Shown here in pieces: positions 44,506-53,622 of a DNA stretch of 64,000 nucleotides. The DNA is from a bacterium (GTDB lineage Bacteria; Zixibacteria; MSB-5A5; CAIYYT01), in assembly GCA_016708315.1 (NCBI GenBank), contig JADJGC010000023.1, positions 310,001 through 374,000 of the forward strand, in the 5' to 3' direction. The position numbers and the translations under genes were made by a program. How positions within the stretch are numbered: the first letter of the stretch is position 1; the number at the start of each line of letters is the position of its first letter. The notes beneath the pieces were generated by a model, which saw only the letters and a list, made by a program, of their open reading frames with translations, searched no databases and was not told the DNA's origin.

Positions 44506-45003
44506 ATGCGATACCTCTTGCTCCCACTATTCCTTGCATTTGCGTTCTGTGCCGCTCCGGTATCTGCGCAATCAGACAGTTTAATCATCACCGAGTCAAA
44601 ACCAGTCCTTAAGCCCGAAAAACCGCGCCGATCCCCGATGGGAGCACTATTGCGTTCGGTCGCCGTTCCAGGCTGGGGGCAATTCTATAACCGCAAATAC
44701 GTCAAGAGCGCGATTGTCTTCGGCGCCGAGTCATTCTTTATCGTCAAGTCGATTCAATGGTGGAAGAAGACTGAGGACCAATATGATCTGGTCACGCAAA
44801 CTGAATCAGGGCGTGACTTTACCACTTATCTCAACTACCGCGATCGCCGCAACGACTATCTTTGGCTGACTGGACTCTCGGTGTTTATCAGCATGTTCGA
44901 CGCCTATGTTGATGCTCACTTGTCCGGTTTTGATGTCGACCTTACTCCCGATTTCGAAGGCGACAAATCAGGCGCTCAACTCAAAATCACTTACACATTC
45001 TAA
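44506..45003 (+). CDS. DUF5683 membrane protein
   Basis: A 165-residue protein with a signal peptide (cleavage near PVSAQ) and the DUF5683 core LLRSVAVPGWGQFYNRKYVKSAIVFG, a hairpin of hydrophobic segments seen in many FCB-group envelope proteins, then NYRDRRNDYLWLTGLSVFISMFDAYVDAHLSGFD and a C-terminal strand ending ITYTF. Function unknown. No strong ribosome-binding site is visible before the ATG. Confidence 0.88.
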   Translation: MRYLLLPLFLAFAFCAAPVSAQSDSLIITESKPVLKPEKPRRSPMGALLRSVAVPGWGQFYNRKYVKSAIVFGAESFFIVKSIQWWKKTEDQYDLVTQTESGRDFTTYLNYRDRRNDYLWLTGLSVFISMFDAYVDAHLSGFDVDLTPDFEGDKSGAQLKITYTF

Positions 45004-45146
45004 GCACTAAGCTTCACATCTTCGTTTGTTTCATCCTGGTACAATCTCGACCCCACCTTTTTCGACTTGTGCCCGCATTGAACCCGTGCGGAATCTGTTG
45101 ACTGGTGCCGATATAAAGGGAGTGGGGTGGGGCGCCCATATTATTA

Positions 45147-46610
45147 ATGACTAAAGAAACGGCGAACTTATCAGTACCGGCAGTAGCCGGCGTGCGACGG
45201 CATTTTGCAGCCGGTGAAGTGATTTTCCGGCAAGGCGACGCCGGTTGCACACTGCTCTTTGTCTTGTCAGGTACCGTCAGAATCGTCAAGGACGACATCG
45301 ATATCTCTCTTGGCGGCCGCGGAGAGTTCTTCGGCGAAATGTCCCTTTTGGAGAACTCCCCCAGATTCGCTTCAGTGATTGCTGAAGACGAGTGCGATGC
45401 CATCGAATACAATCTCGAAGAATTTTCCAAACTCGCCCGCAGTGAGCCGGAGTTTGCCATCGCTGTAATGCGCAATCTCAGCCGCAAATTGCGCGACTCC
45501 GATTCGACTCGCGTAGCTGAACTCGAAGAAAACAACGAGCAACTCCAATCCAAGAATTCAGAGCTGGCACGCGTCAACGATTTCCTCGAGAAGGTCATCG
45601 ACCGCTCGCCGGCAGGCATCGCGATCATCGATCAGGATGGACAGGTTGAACTGCTCAATCCCGCCGGTCGACGGATGCTGGGACTGGAAAACGCCACGCT
45701 GCCCGTTCCGTTGCTCAACTTCTTCGTCGAAAGCAATCCGCTCCAAGATCTCCGGACCAGCAAGGTTTCGACCTGGTCAGGACAATACACTGTCAAGCTT
45801 GGTTCTGTTGCCAGAACGTTCTTCATGTCGATTTCGCACACACGCGCAACCTCCAGTCATGACCGATATCTGATCAACTTCGAGGACATTTCCGAGCTGA
45901 TCGAGCTCAACGAACAGATCGTCAAGCTTGATCGTTTCGCAACTGAATCAGAAATGGCATCCGAATTCGCCCACAGCATCAACAACTATCTGACTGTTAT
46001 CAGTGGAAATCTCGAACTTCTGCAACTTCGTCTCGGTGCTGGCAGCGACGACAAGAGCATGCGTCATTTGGAGACTATGCGCTCCAGCGTCGACTCGATA
46101 TCCAACTATGTCGAAGGTCTCATGGGCACGCGTAATGACTCGGCAGTCTTCACGCGCAAAAACCTTGCAGAGACTGTACGTGTGATGGTGCGGGTATTGC
46201 GTCCGCAGAAGCGCTTCCACAATATCGATGTCGCCACCAATGTTGCGCTCGATTTCCCGAAACTGGTCAACTTCTGCGAAATTCAAATGCAGCAAGTCCT
46301 GCTCAACCTTCTGATCAACGCCGCTGACGCGCTGAACAGCCAGGAAGGAAACGACGCCCCGCGCATAGTAATCACGCTGCGTTACGATCCAAAAACGGCA
46401 TCCGTACTGCTCAGCGTCTCCGACAACGGACCCGGACTTGCTCCGGAACGCCTACCCGAACTGTTTGTCCGGAGGTTCACTACCAAGGCAAAAGGACACG
46501 GCATCGGACTGATAACAATCAAGAAAATCATCGACCTGCATAACGGCACAATCACTGTCACCTCAGGCGCCGGTCAAGGCACCACATTCCTGATAACAAT
46601 CCCTGCTTGA
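45147..46610 (+). CDS. Cyclic-nucleotide-binding PAS histidine kinase
   Basis: A 487-residue soluble kinase. Residues 17-115 are a CRP-type cNMP-binding domain with GEFFGEMSLLENSPRFASV, which keeps the Glu and Arg that hold the cyclic phosphate. Residues 125-150 are a coiled coil, 150-255 a PAS domain, and the kinase follows: phospho-acceptor His276 in SEFAHSINNYLTVISG, N box LLNLLINAADAL, G boxes SDNGPGLAPE and KGHGIGLITIKKII. No receiver domain or adjacent regulator gene is seen. Two genes downstream lies a class III cyclase, a plausible source of its ligand. Confidence 0.93.
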   Translation: MTKETANLSVPAVAGVRRHFAAGEVIFRQGDAGCTLLFVLSGTVRIVKDDIDISLGGRGEFFGEMSLLENSPRFASVIAEDECDAIEYNLEEFSKLARSEPEFAIAVMRNLSRKLRDSDSTRVAELEENNEQLQSKNSELARVNDFLEKVIDRSPAGIAIIDQDGQVELLNPAGRRMLGLENATLPVPLLNFFVESNPLQDLRTSKVSTWSGQYTVKLGSVARTFFMSISHTRATSSHDRYLINFEDISELIELNEQIVKLDRFATESEMASEFAHSINNYLTVISGNLELLQLRLGAGSDDKSMRHLETMRSSVDSISNYVEGLMGTRNDSAVFTRKNLAETVRVMVRVLRPQKRFHNIDVATNVALDFPKLVNFCEIQMQQVLLNLLINAADALNSQEGNDAPRIVITLRYDPKTASVLLSVSDNGPGLAPERLPELFVRRFTTKAKGHGIGLITIKKIIDLHNGTITVTSGAGQGTTFLITIPA

Positions 46611-46620
46611 GGTGAATGAA

Positions 46621-46965
46621 ATGCCGGATACCCTATTCTTTTTGATTCTTGGCCACATCTTCGGCGACTTCGCCTTACAGACCGACCATATGGCAAAGTA
46701 CAAAGGCTCAAACAAGGCTATCCTGTCACTGCACGTTTTGGTCTACGTTGTCACCATCGGAGCATTCTGGTGGATCGGCGAGTATCTGCTCGATCAAAGA
46801 CCATTCCCGACGCTGTTTGCTGGAGGAATTCTGGCCACACTATATGTTCAGCACTGGCTACAGGATCATATCAAGTCCAACAAGACCAATGGTGGAAAAC
46901 ACGCTTTCTTTGTCGACCAAGCGGCTCATCTCGCCGTGCTTTATATAATCCGCATCATCTATTAG
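46621..46965 (+). CDS. DUF3307 membrane protein
   Basis: A 114-residue inner-membrane protein with three or four hydrophobic segments. The opening LILGHIFGDFALQTDHMAKYKGSN and the later HWLQDHIKSNK and FVDQAAHLAVLY are the DUF3307 pattern, with conserved His and Asp residues at the membrane surface. Function unknown. It lies ten bases after the kinase and 12 bases before the cyclase, inside one operon. ATG 46621 is preferred (GAGGTG upstream) over a GTG nine bases earlier. Confidence 0.88.
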   Translation: MPDTLFFLILGHIFGDFALQTDHMAKYKGSNKAILSLHVLVYVVTIGAFWWIGEYLLDQRPFPTLFAGGILATLYVQHWLQDHIKSNKTNGGKHAFFVDQAAHLAVLYIIRIIY

Positions 46966-46977
46966 GAGCCGAAGAAC

Positions 46978-49900
46978 TTGAAATCCGCGGTCGTTCGCTA
47001 CCTGCCCAGACTTCTTCGCGAATGGAAATCCAATAATCGGGAAACGAACCACAACGTCACTCAACATTCGCGCATCCTGCTCTTCGCCGATGCCAGCGGC
47101 TTCACTGTCCTAACCAGGAACTTATCATTGCAAGGTCGCGTTGGATTCGAACATCTCACTGACCTGCTCAATAACCTCTTTGCATCGCTCGCCGCTGATG
47201 TTGCGCGCCACAATGGCGATATCTTGAAGTTCTCCGGCGATGCCGTTTGGTGCTGTTTCCCCGAAAATACTAACATTCTCAAGGTTTACGCAGAGATGTT
47301 GACGACTATCGAGACGATCAATCGTGAACAGGTCGTATGTCGTCAGTTCCCGCTGTCGCTTCATGCCGGCGCTGCCAGAGGGACCATCGACTTGCTTACC
47401 GTATCCTCAGACAATGGTCGCGCCGAGTTTGAAATCTCGGGTGAAGCCATTCTCGCTGCATATCGAGCTTGCGATCTTGCGAAATCAGGCGAACTATGCC
47501 TTTCGACAGAACTGGCTAACTCATTGCCGACGACAGAAATCACGCGTCGTGAGCAGGACTTCGTCATCGTAACACCGTCGCCTGCTCCCGCAGTGAATCG
47601 CAACACACTTGAGTTGCAGCAGATCGAACTTGGCTACAGCGACGACTCACTTCTCAAGTATGTCCCTGATTCTTTGCTAAATCGCATCATGGGGACATCC
47701 AACCAGTCGACCATCGAAAGTGAACATCGCAATGTCCATGTTGCCTTCGTCAATGTGCAGCCAGTTTCCAGAGATGCCCAACCGGAGCATCTTCAACAGC
47801 ACCTTGCAAAAATCATGAACGCGATCCACGACTCCTCCGGCACAGTTGCTCGTATCGACCCTTTCGGCTCCGGCCACAAAGTGTTGGCGCTGTTCGGCGC
47901 TATCGTAGCTACCGGCAATGACTCGTTGCGTGCTCTTAAGGCCGCAGTCGAGATATCCAAAATCGAATCTGAGCATTTCGAAACGCGCGTTGGTTTGACA
48001 TCTGGTCCATTGCTATGCGGCGAGGTCGGTTCGCAACACCGATGCGAATTCACCGTCATGGGCAATGCGGTCAATATGGCTGCCCGCCTAATGACGAAAG
48101 CTGATCCTGCCGGACTTCTGCTCGATGAACAGTTCTATCAAGCTGTCGCCGGTTTTTGCAGAGCGCATCCCCTTCAAATGAACTTGAAGGGATTCGATGT
48201 TCCAGTCACGGTCTATGCCTTTGAATCACTTCAGGAACAGCAATCGCAATTGCGGCGTCCGCGCCAACTCTTTGGACGCAGCACCGAACTCGAGCAACTT
48301 CGTAGTGCGCATGATCACGCCGTATCCTCCGGACCAATCTGGCTATCACTTTCAGGTCCGGCGGGAATTGGAAAATCATCACTTGTCGCAGTTGCCATCG
48401 AAGATGTCTCTGCCGACAAGATTCTCTATTTCGATGCCGCAGACAGCCACCTCCGTTACGGCGGTTGGCTGATCTATGAAATCATGCGGCGTTCGCTGAA
48501 CTTGGAAACTTCCGAAGAGCTTCTGGCTCTAGTATCAACTCGGCTCGATCCGCAATGGCTGCCCTTGATTTCGGTTTTGACCGGTCAGCCGCGAAAAGTT
48601 GACAACAGCCTGTCCGACCTGACTCCGGAACTTCGCATCAGCAAGACTGCCGAACTCGTCGCCGATATCATCGGACAATCCCTTAGAGATAAATTGCTGG
48701 TTCTCGACAATCTCGAGTCACTCGATTCACTGTCTGTTTCGATTCTCAGGTTTTTGATCGCTCGGCCTAATACGACTCAATTCTTGGCGATATTGATTGA
48801 TAACGAAACACGCTGGGATGACGCCAGCCCCGCCGTCGTTGCCCTTCCACTGGCAGGACTCTCCGAATCCGAACAGCGCGAGTGGCTCAGTACAGTCTTT
48901 GTTCGCGGCAAACGCGAGCTTGACCTTGAGAATCACCTTATCAACGTTTCAAGCGGCAATCCGTTGATTATCGAAGAGACACTGCAGTACTTAATCAAGT
49001 CACGTGCAATTGCCAACGTCTCCGATTTGAAGCTCTATGATGTCGTTGCCGGCGTCGGCGAGATCGCACTGAGTGGTCGGCTCGAGGAACTCCAACTGGC
49101 GAGGTTCGATCAACTTCCCGAAGAGCACCGCAACCTACTCAAAGCTGCATCGGTCTTTCCACAGTCGTTTTGCTCCGAGGACCTCTCTTCTCTCAAGAGC
49201 AATTGGACCAAGGAACAAATCGAATCGACGATTCGATTGCTCTGTCAATCCGATTTATTAACAGCTGATTTTCAGTATGCATCAACAACGCCGCAATATC
49301 GCTTCTACCGGAACATTCTGCGCGAGACCATTTATAATCGTACGCCCGTACTCCAACTACAGAATTGGCATTCTTCCATCAGCACTAAGCTGCTGCGTGA
49401 ACCGGGCGACTCTCGAATTCAAGACTTGGCATACCACCTCGCACGGGCAAACCGCCCCGCCGAGGCGTTCCATTACAGCCTTAAAGCAGCCGTCTACGCT
49501 ATCGATGCCAACTTGTCATTACCTGCTGACAACTATTTCCGTCAATGTGAATCATGCCTGAAGAATGCCGGTTCAGATTCCATCGACTCCACAATGCTTT
49601 TCGAGTTCTGCCACCGGGCGGCTGATTTCTACATCGCGGAAGGCAACTACCGGCAAGTCCGCGCTATCGCGCAACTCTGGCGTCATCATGCAAAGCTGGC
49701 CGGTCTTCAAACAGAGCAACACGGGGCTATCAACCGACTTGCACAACTACTCTGGAAACAATCGCGTTATCACCTTTGCCGAATTGCATTGGATTACGTC
49801 GAACGTGAATTCCCTTCTACGGACAAATCATTGCTGATTGACACCTACGCATTGCGCGGTGAACTCCAACGGCGCACCGGCAAGATCAAAGAAGCTCAAG

Positions 49901-51012
49901 AATCGTGTAAACAAGCCGTCACCTTATCCGAGTCTGTTGGCGACATTCAAAGGCAAGCGCACTCGCTTAACAATCTCGGGCTTGCATATTGGACCGGCGG
50001 AAATCTCGATGAAGCCTCCAGATGTTTCGAAAAATGCCTAAGTCTGCACGAAGCCAAGAACTCTCGCTATCTCGGCGCGCGAATCGCCAACAACCTGGCA
50101 ATCATCTCAGAAGAACGCGGCAACTACGTTCGCGCACGTCAACTCGCCAATCGCGCACTTGAAGTTTTTGCCGAGTATGGCGATCGCCGCAACCAGTCGT
50201 ATGCGTCCGGCAATCTCGCCAACTTGCTTGTTCACGCCGGTCGTATTCGCCAAGCCATCGAGCTTTTTACGACTGCTGATCGCATCTTTGTCCATCTCGG
50301 CGAAAATCATCCCCACTTCTATACCATAGGCAATCTCGGCGATATCGATCTCATCCTCGGCCGGCTCGATGAAGCCAAAGCCAAGTTTCAGTCGGTTCTC
50401 GAATTCGCCCGGAGCGCTGGCGACAAAGAGCTCGAAGCCGAAACTGCTGTCCGTCTGACCGAATGCGCATTCTACGGCGGAGAGAGTGTTGGGATCGAGA
50501 ATCTCTATCGCTCAGCAATAACGATGGCACAGGAAGCCGGTTCGCTTGAGTATCAAACGCGCGCGACGGTTGGTCTCTGCCGCTACCTTATTGGTGTTCG
50601 CGATGCTGACTCAGCCCGAGCGCATATTGGCGAATTGCGCGCCTTCGCTGACGAATCCAAGTCATTGCGTACTCAGAATGAGTCTGAATTCTTACAGGGA
50701 GAAGTCGATCGAATCGCCGGTTCAATCGATCTGGCAGTTGCGTCATATCGTCGTTGCTGTGACTATGCCCGTACGCAGGAACAATTCGAACTGCTCTTGA
50801 AATCGCTGGTAAGATTATCCGAGACCGACACTGTGAACGCCGAATCTCATCTTAGGGAATTGGCGTTGTTGCTCAACAATTTCGCCGTTTGGAATGATCC
50901 TTCCTTATATAAGGATCTGCTCGGCTCCAGATATTATCGATATTTTCAGTCCACTTTGGTGAAGGCGCAAGCCACAATTTCTATCGAATCCACCCAACGC
51001 TCTATTGGTTGA
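46978..51012 (+). CDS. Soluble adenylyl cyclase-like protein: two cyclase domains, ATPase, TPR
   Basis: A 1344-residue soluble protein from a TTG with AGGAG upstream. Cyclase domain 1 (about 32-200) has both metal aspartates (Asp38 in LLFADASGFT and Asp88 in LKFSGDAV) and Lys84, but its transition-state Asn is replaced by Leu (GEAILAAYR). Domain 2 (about 252-415) lacks the metal aspartates but has Thr359, Asn366 and Arg370 (FTVMGNAVNMAARL). The two halves thus complement each other to form one active site, as in mammalian soluble cyclase. Next come an AAA/NB-ARC-like ATPase (Walker A GPAGIGKSS at 460-468) and TPR repeats from about 800 to the end. Likely product is cAMP for the cNMP-binding kinase encoded upstream. 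The base-binding Lys of domain 2 is not obvious, so activity is not certain. Confidence 0.92.
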   Translation: MKSAVVRYLPRLLREWKSNNRETNHNVTQHSRILLFADASGFTVLTRNLSLQGRVGFEHLTDLLNNLFASLAADVARHNGDILKFSGDAVWCCFPENTNILKVYAEMLTTIETINREQVVCRQFPLSLHAGAARGTIDLLTVSSDNGRAEFEISGEAILAAYRACDLAKSGELCLSTELANSLPTTEITRREQDFVIVTPSPAPAVNRNTLELQQIELGYSDDSLLKYVPDSLLNRIMGTSNQSTIESEHRNVHVAFVNVQPVSRDAQPEHLQQHLAKIMNAIHDSSGTVARIDPFGSGHKVLALFGAIVATGNDSLRALKAAVEISKIESEHFETRVGLTSGPLLCGEVGSQHRCEFTVMGNAVNMAARLMTKADPAGLLLDEQFYQAVAGFCRAHPLQMNLKGFDVPVTVYAFESLQEQQSQLRRPRQLFGRSTELEQLRSAHDHAVSSGPIWLSLSGPAGIGKSSLVAVAIEDVSADKILYFDAADSHLRYGGWLIYEIMRRSLNLETSEELLALVSTRLDPQWLPLISVLTGQPRKVDNSLSDLTPELRISKTAELVADIIGQSLRDKLLVLDNLESLDSLSVSILRFLIARPNTTQFLAILIDNETRWDDASPAVVALPLAGLSESEQREWLSTVFVRGKRELDLENHLINVSSGNPLIIEETLQYLIKSRAIANVSDLKLYDVVAGVGEIALSGRLEELQLARFDQLPEEHRNLLKAASVFPQSFCSEDLSSLKSNWTKEQIESTIRLLCQSDLLTADFQYASTTPQYRFYRNILRETIYNRTPVLQLQNWHSSISTKLLREPGDSRIQDLAYHLARANRPAEAFHYSLKAAVYAIDANLSLPADNYFRQCESCLKNAGSDSIDSTMLFEFCHRAADFYIAEGNYRQVRAIAQLWRHHAKLAGLQTEQHGAINRLAQLLWKQSRYHLCRIALDYVEREFPSTDKSLLIDTYALRGELQRRTGKIKEAQESCKQAVTLSESVGDIQRQAHSLNNLGLAYWTGGNLDEASRCFEKCLSLHEAKNSRYLGARIANNLAIISEERGNYVRARQLANRALEVFAEYGDRRNQSYASGNLANLLVHAGRIRQAIELFTTADRIFVHLGENHPHFYTIGNLGDIDLILGRLDEAKAKFQSVLEFARSAGDKELEAETAVRLTECAFYGGESVGIENLYRSAITMAQEAGSLEYQTRATVGLCRYLIGVRDADSARAHIGELRAFADESKSLRTQNESEFLQGEVDRIAGSIDLAVASYRRCCDYARTQEQFELLLKSLVRLSETDTVNAESHLRELALLLNNFAVWNDPSLYKDLLGSRYYRYFQSTLVKAQATISIESTQRSIG

Positions 51013-51232
51013 TTCCCCCTCTTTTTCCCGGAATTTTCACTGTTCAAAAAAGTGTCCAATAATGAAACACTCATTAAGCACCGTAAACTGCTTGCTAAAT
51101 AATACATTAACTTTTTCGGGCGAATTTGTTCGCCTGCGAAACAGGATGGCAACCCCTTTGCATTAACCCATGCCGATGAAGAGAAGTGAACTCAACGACG
51201 GCACCAGCAACAGTGTCGGTAAGGAGGAGAGA

Positions 51233-51822
51233 GTGAAGCGTTCAAGTAAGTCCAAGCGGTACGTCTCGATAGTGGGACTTTTACTTGCCTTCTGTTTTTC
51301 AGTTTTCATGTTCACCGGCTGTTCCAGCAACTCTGTCACGCCGGAAGACCAGAATCCTGTTGATGAAAAAGTTAATTACCTCTATGAGACTGGTGAAGCC
51401 GACAAGAATTTTGCTGGTCCGGGAAAATGCCTTCGAGCTGCTCTGACCCGGGCTACCAGGCTCGAAAGAAGTCGGAAGCTGATCGACGAGCAAGGGCGGA
51501 TCTTTGGCGATTGAACTCGCAACCGGTTTGCCAGTCCGGTCTGCAGGTGCGCTGAAGCCCGCGACCAAGATCTCTCTTGAGGTCGTTAATGAGTCGACCC
51601 CAAGCTCGGATCAATCTTCATATACGATTGCGGTCCAGACGGTACCACGTTCGCGATCACCGCCAAATTGTCCCAGCCAATGCCGGCTGGTCAACCGTTG
51701 ACGCCTTCCTCTATTACTTCAACGAAGCCAAGGGCGAATGGGAATTCCAAGAGACAGGTCAAGGTCTCAAAGGCGTTGCGACCTTCAAAATCAAGCATTT
51801 CTCCAAGTACGGCATAAGCTAG
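51233..51822 (+). pseudogene. Lipoprotein gene broken by three frameshifts
   Basis: A GTG at 51233 with GGAGGAGA upstream starts a lipoprotein signal with lipobox TGCSS (Cys30 or so). After RKLIDEQ the frame fails; homologous-looking sequence then appears in three further phases: GGSLAIELATGLPVRS (from about 51497), FIYDCGPDGTTFAITAKLSQ (from 51617) and WSTVDAFLYYFNEAKGEWEF to the TAG at 51822. Read together they form one beta-rich surface protein of about 190 residues of the type found repeatedly in related genomes. Breaks are near 51490, 51612 and 51680. So many in 200 bases suggest a real pseudogene or a poorly resolved stretch of sequence. A perfect terminator follows. Confidence 0.75.
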
Positions 51823-51858
51823 TTAGCCTTCAACAGGAGGTAGCTACTCACAGGGTTG

Positions 51859-51893
51859 CGCCCCGGGCCGAAATCGGCTCGGGGCGTTTTTTT
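51859..51893 (+). terminator. Rho-independent terminator
   Basis: A 12-bp GC stem (one G-U pair), AAAT loop and seven T, 37 bases after the broken lipoprotein gene. Confidence 0.92.
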
Positions 51894-51923
51894 GTTCGTT
51901 ACCTTTGTGTGATATTACGACCC

Positions 51924-51953
51924 TTGACTTTTTTCATAGTTCCAGCGTATTTG
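51924..51953 (+). promoter_or_regulatory. Sigma70-type promoter of the following lipoprotein gene
   Basis: TTGACT (51924-51929), 18-base spacer, TATTTG (51948-51953), 88 bases before the start at 52041 and just after a terminator. Confidence 0.45.
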
Positions 51954-52040
51954 TTTTAGTTACAATTCCCACAACGTTCGTCTTGATGTGGACGATATTG
52001 ATTTGCTTCTAACTTGGGCATCCAAACAATCGAGGAAGCT

Positions 52041-53093
52041 ATGAAAACAACAATCACTATCCTCTCATTGCTCCTTCTTGCGGTCTTGTCCGGCTGCAGC
52101 AAAGATACCTCCACCGGTGTCGCGGATAAAGACTCAAACCAAGTCCCCGGCGCCGTGCAGGATCTACTGACAAAACACGCCGTCCCGTTGGCGATTCCGA
52201 CATCCGAAACTGACCTTGCCCAGCCCGGCGTCGCGCCTGCCGAGCCACCGTACGCAAACTACGACGTTTACGCCGTTACCTTGCTTTGGGGAAGTCTCAC
52301 CAATACAACTCCAACGCCGGGACCGACTCTCGACTGGAGCGGAACAGCCGGCATCAACGGCGTGGCCACCATCGACGTCACGCATACTATCGACTTTGAA
52401 CCCGGTCAGGACTCGATCATCTTGTACGATGTCCCTTCGACGGTAGCCTGGGCTTCCAGCACGAACAATGATTTCGACGGCATCAACATGCTGATCTATG
52501 TCGACCGCGACATCGCCTACATCACCGCGCCGGTCTTCACACTTGCAACGGCGCAGATCACCAAAACTTATTACATCGAAGAGCTGGCCAATCTCAACGC
52601 CTTTTATCTCGTGTCGAATACTGCATCGCTGGCGATCCACGCGCGCAGAATCTATTCGACGTCCTGCCCGACCGGCATACTCTCCGGCGAGTGGATCAAG
52701 TCCGACAACAGTGGCCAAACTGGGACATTCCACACCGATTGGTGGGAACAAAACAGCGAACCATACGGCCAGCTTGCCGGAAATTTCTGGACCGAACCTG
52801 ACGGCGAGAGAATCTTTGAGGGCTGGGTTTCTGAGGGCCTCACTGCCCGAGTCGTTTATCACGTCTATGGCACGTGGTACTATGATGACCCGACAATGTG
52901 CCCATTGTGCGGCTCACGACGCGGCCAGTTTATTGGATTCTATTCCGATATGAACAACAAACTCCTGGGCATGGTCAAAGGCCAGATGGGCAATATGTCG
53001 CTCGACGCGGCGGAATTACATCTTCCCCTCAGCGGTTATTGGCGAAAATTCTGCGGTAACACCGACTACATGACCGTGACCTGGATGAAATAG
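52041..53093 (+). CDS. Putative lipoprotein, unknown function
   Basis: A 350-residue exported protein. The signal peptide KTTITILSLLLLAVLSGC gives a lipobox LSGC (Cys18). The mature part is Thr/Asp/Trp-rich and beta-like, with two CxxC-type pairs (MCPLCG near 290 and a Cys pair TSCPTG / KFCGN) that could bind metal or form disulfides. No known domain is recognised. ATG 52041 (GAGGAAG upstream) is chosen over 52014. It has its own promoter and a terminator at 53121, so it is a single-gene unit. Confidence 0.85.
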   Translation: MKTTITILSLLLLAVLSGCSKDTSTGVADKDSNQVPGAVQDLLTKHAVPLAIPTSETDLAQPGVAPAEPPYANYDVYAVTLLWGSLTNTTPTPGPTLDWSGTAGINGVATIDVTHTIDFEPGQDSIILYDVPSTVAWASSTNNDFDGINMLIYVDRDIAYITAPVFTLATAQITKTYYIEELANLNAFYLVSNTASLAIHARRIYSTSCPTGILSGEWIKSDNSGQTGTFHTDWWEQNSEPYGQLAGNFWTEPDGERIFEGWVSEGLTARVVYHVYGTWYYDDPTMCPLCGSRRGQFIGFYSDMNNKLLGMVKGQMGNMSLDAAELHLPLSGYWRKFCGNTDYMTVTWMK

Positions 53094-53120
53094 CCACCAC
53101 CACAGCACCATCAATGAAAT

Positions 53121-53151
53121 CGGCGGACAGTTCATTGCGAATTGTCCGCCG
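53121..53151 (+). terminator. Hairpin terminator after the lipoprotein gene
   Basis: A 9-bp stem CGGCGGACA/TGTCCGCCG with inner pairing, followed by TTGCTTTTCT. Lies between converging genes. Confidence 0.75.
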
Positions 53152-53180
53152 TTGCTTTTCTGTGGGCCGAATCTAAGTCG

Positions 53181-53531
53181 TTACGTCGAACTCACCCGAT
53201 TCATCTTCATGAACATCGTAATCGCGACTATCAACGCAAACAGCGCCATCGAACCGAATATCAGTTCCGATCCGGCTCGCGCTTCTGCATGCGCGGCTAT
53301 GCGCTTGATCGTAAGGTAGCTGAGCATGACAGTCAACACAACTACCCAGCCCAGAGTCACTTTGTACAGCATTGCGTTGCCGCCGCCGTTGAAGTAGCCC
53401 AACGCAATTGTCACCAACGCAAAACTGCCGTTGATGTACAGCGCTGTCGGCGAACCCGTACGCACATACCCGAGTATCCCCATTGCCAGCATGTAGGCGC
53501 CCAGCGCCATGATGAGATAGTGAACTTTCAA
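53181..53531 (-). CDS. Small membrane protein, Tmemb_14-like
   Basis: A 116-residue protein with four hydrophobic segments separated by short loops (GYVRTGSPTALYINGSFALV; YFNGGGNAMLYKVTLGWVVV). The glycine-rich pattern resembles the TMEM14/UPF0136 family, but the match is weak. It starts at a TTG with GGAGG seven bases upstream. Function unknown. Confidence 0.75.
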   Translation of the reverse strand: MKVHYLIMALGAYMLAMGILGYVRTGSPTALYINGSFALVTIALGYFNGGGNAMLYKVTLGWVVVLTVMLSYLTIKRIAAHAEARAGSELIFGSMALFALIVAITMFMKMNRVSST

Positions 53532-53622
53532 AAAAAATCCTCCGTGGTCAATTTCTATCGTCCAATTGATACGGAGAAATTGTCCAAAGAGGATAATGCG
53601 TCGCGAAAAATTATTGCTTAAT

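Noticed and set aside
45014..45628. 204-codon frame antisense to the sensor kinase
   Set aside because: Serine/arginine-rich shadow of the cNMP-binding domain.
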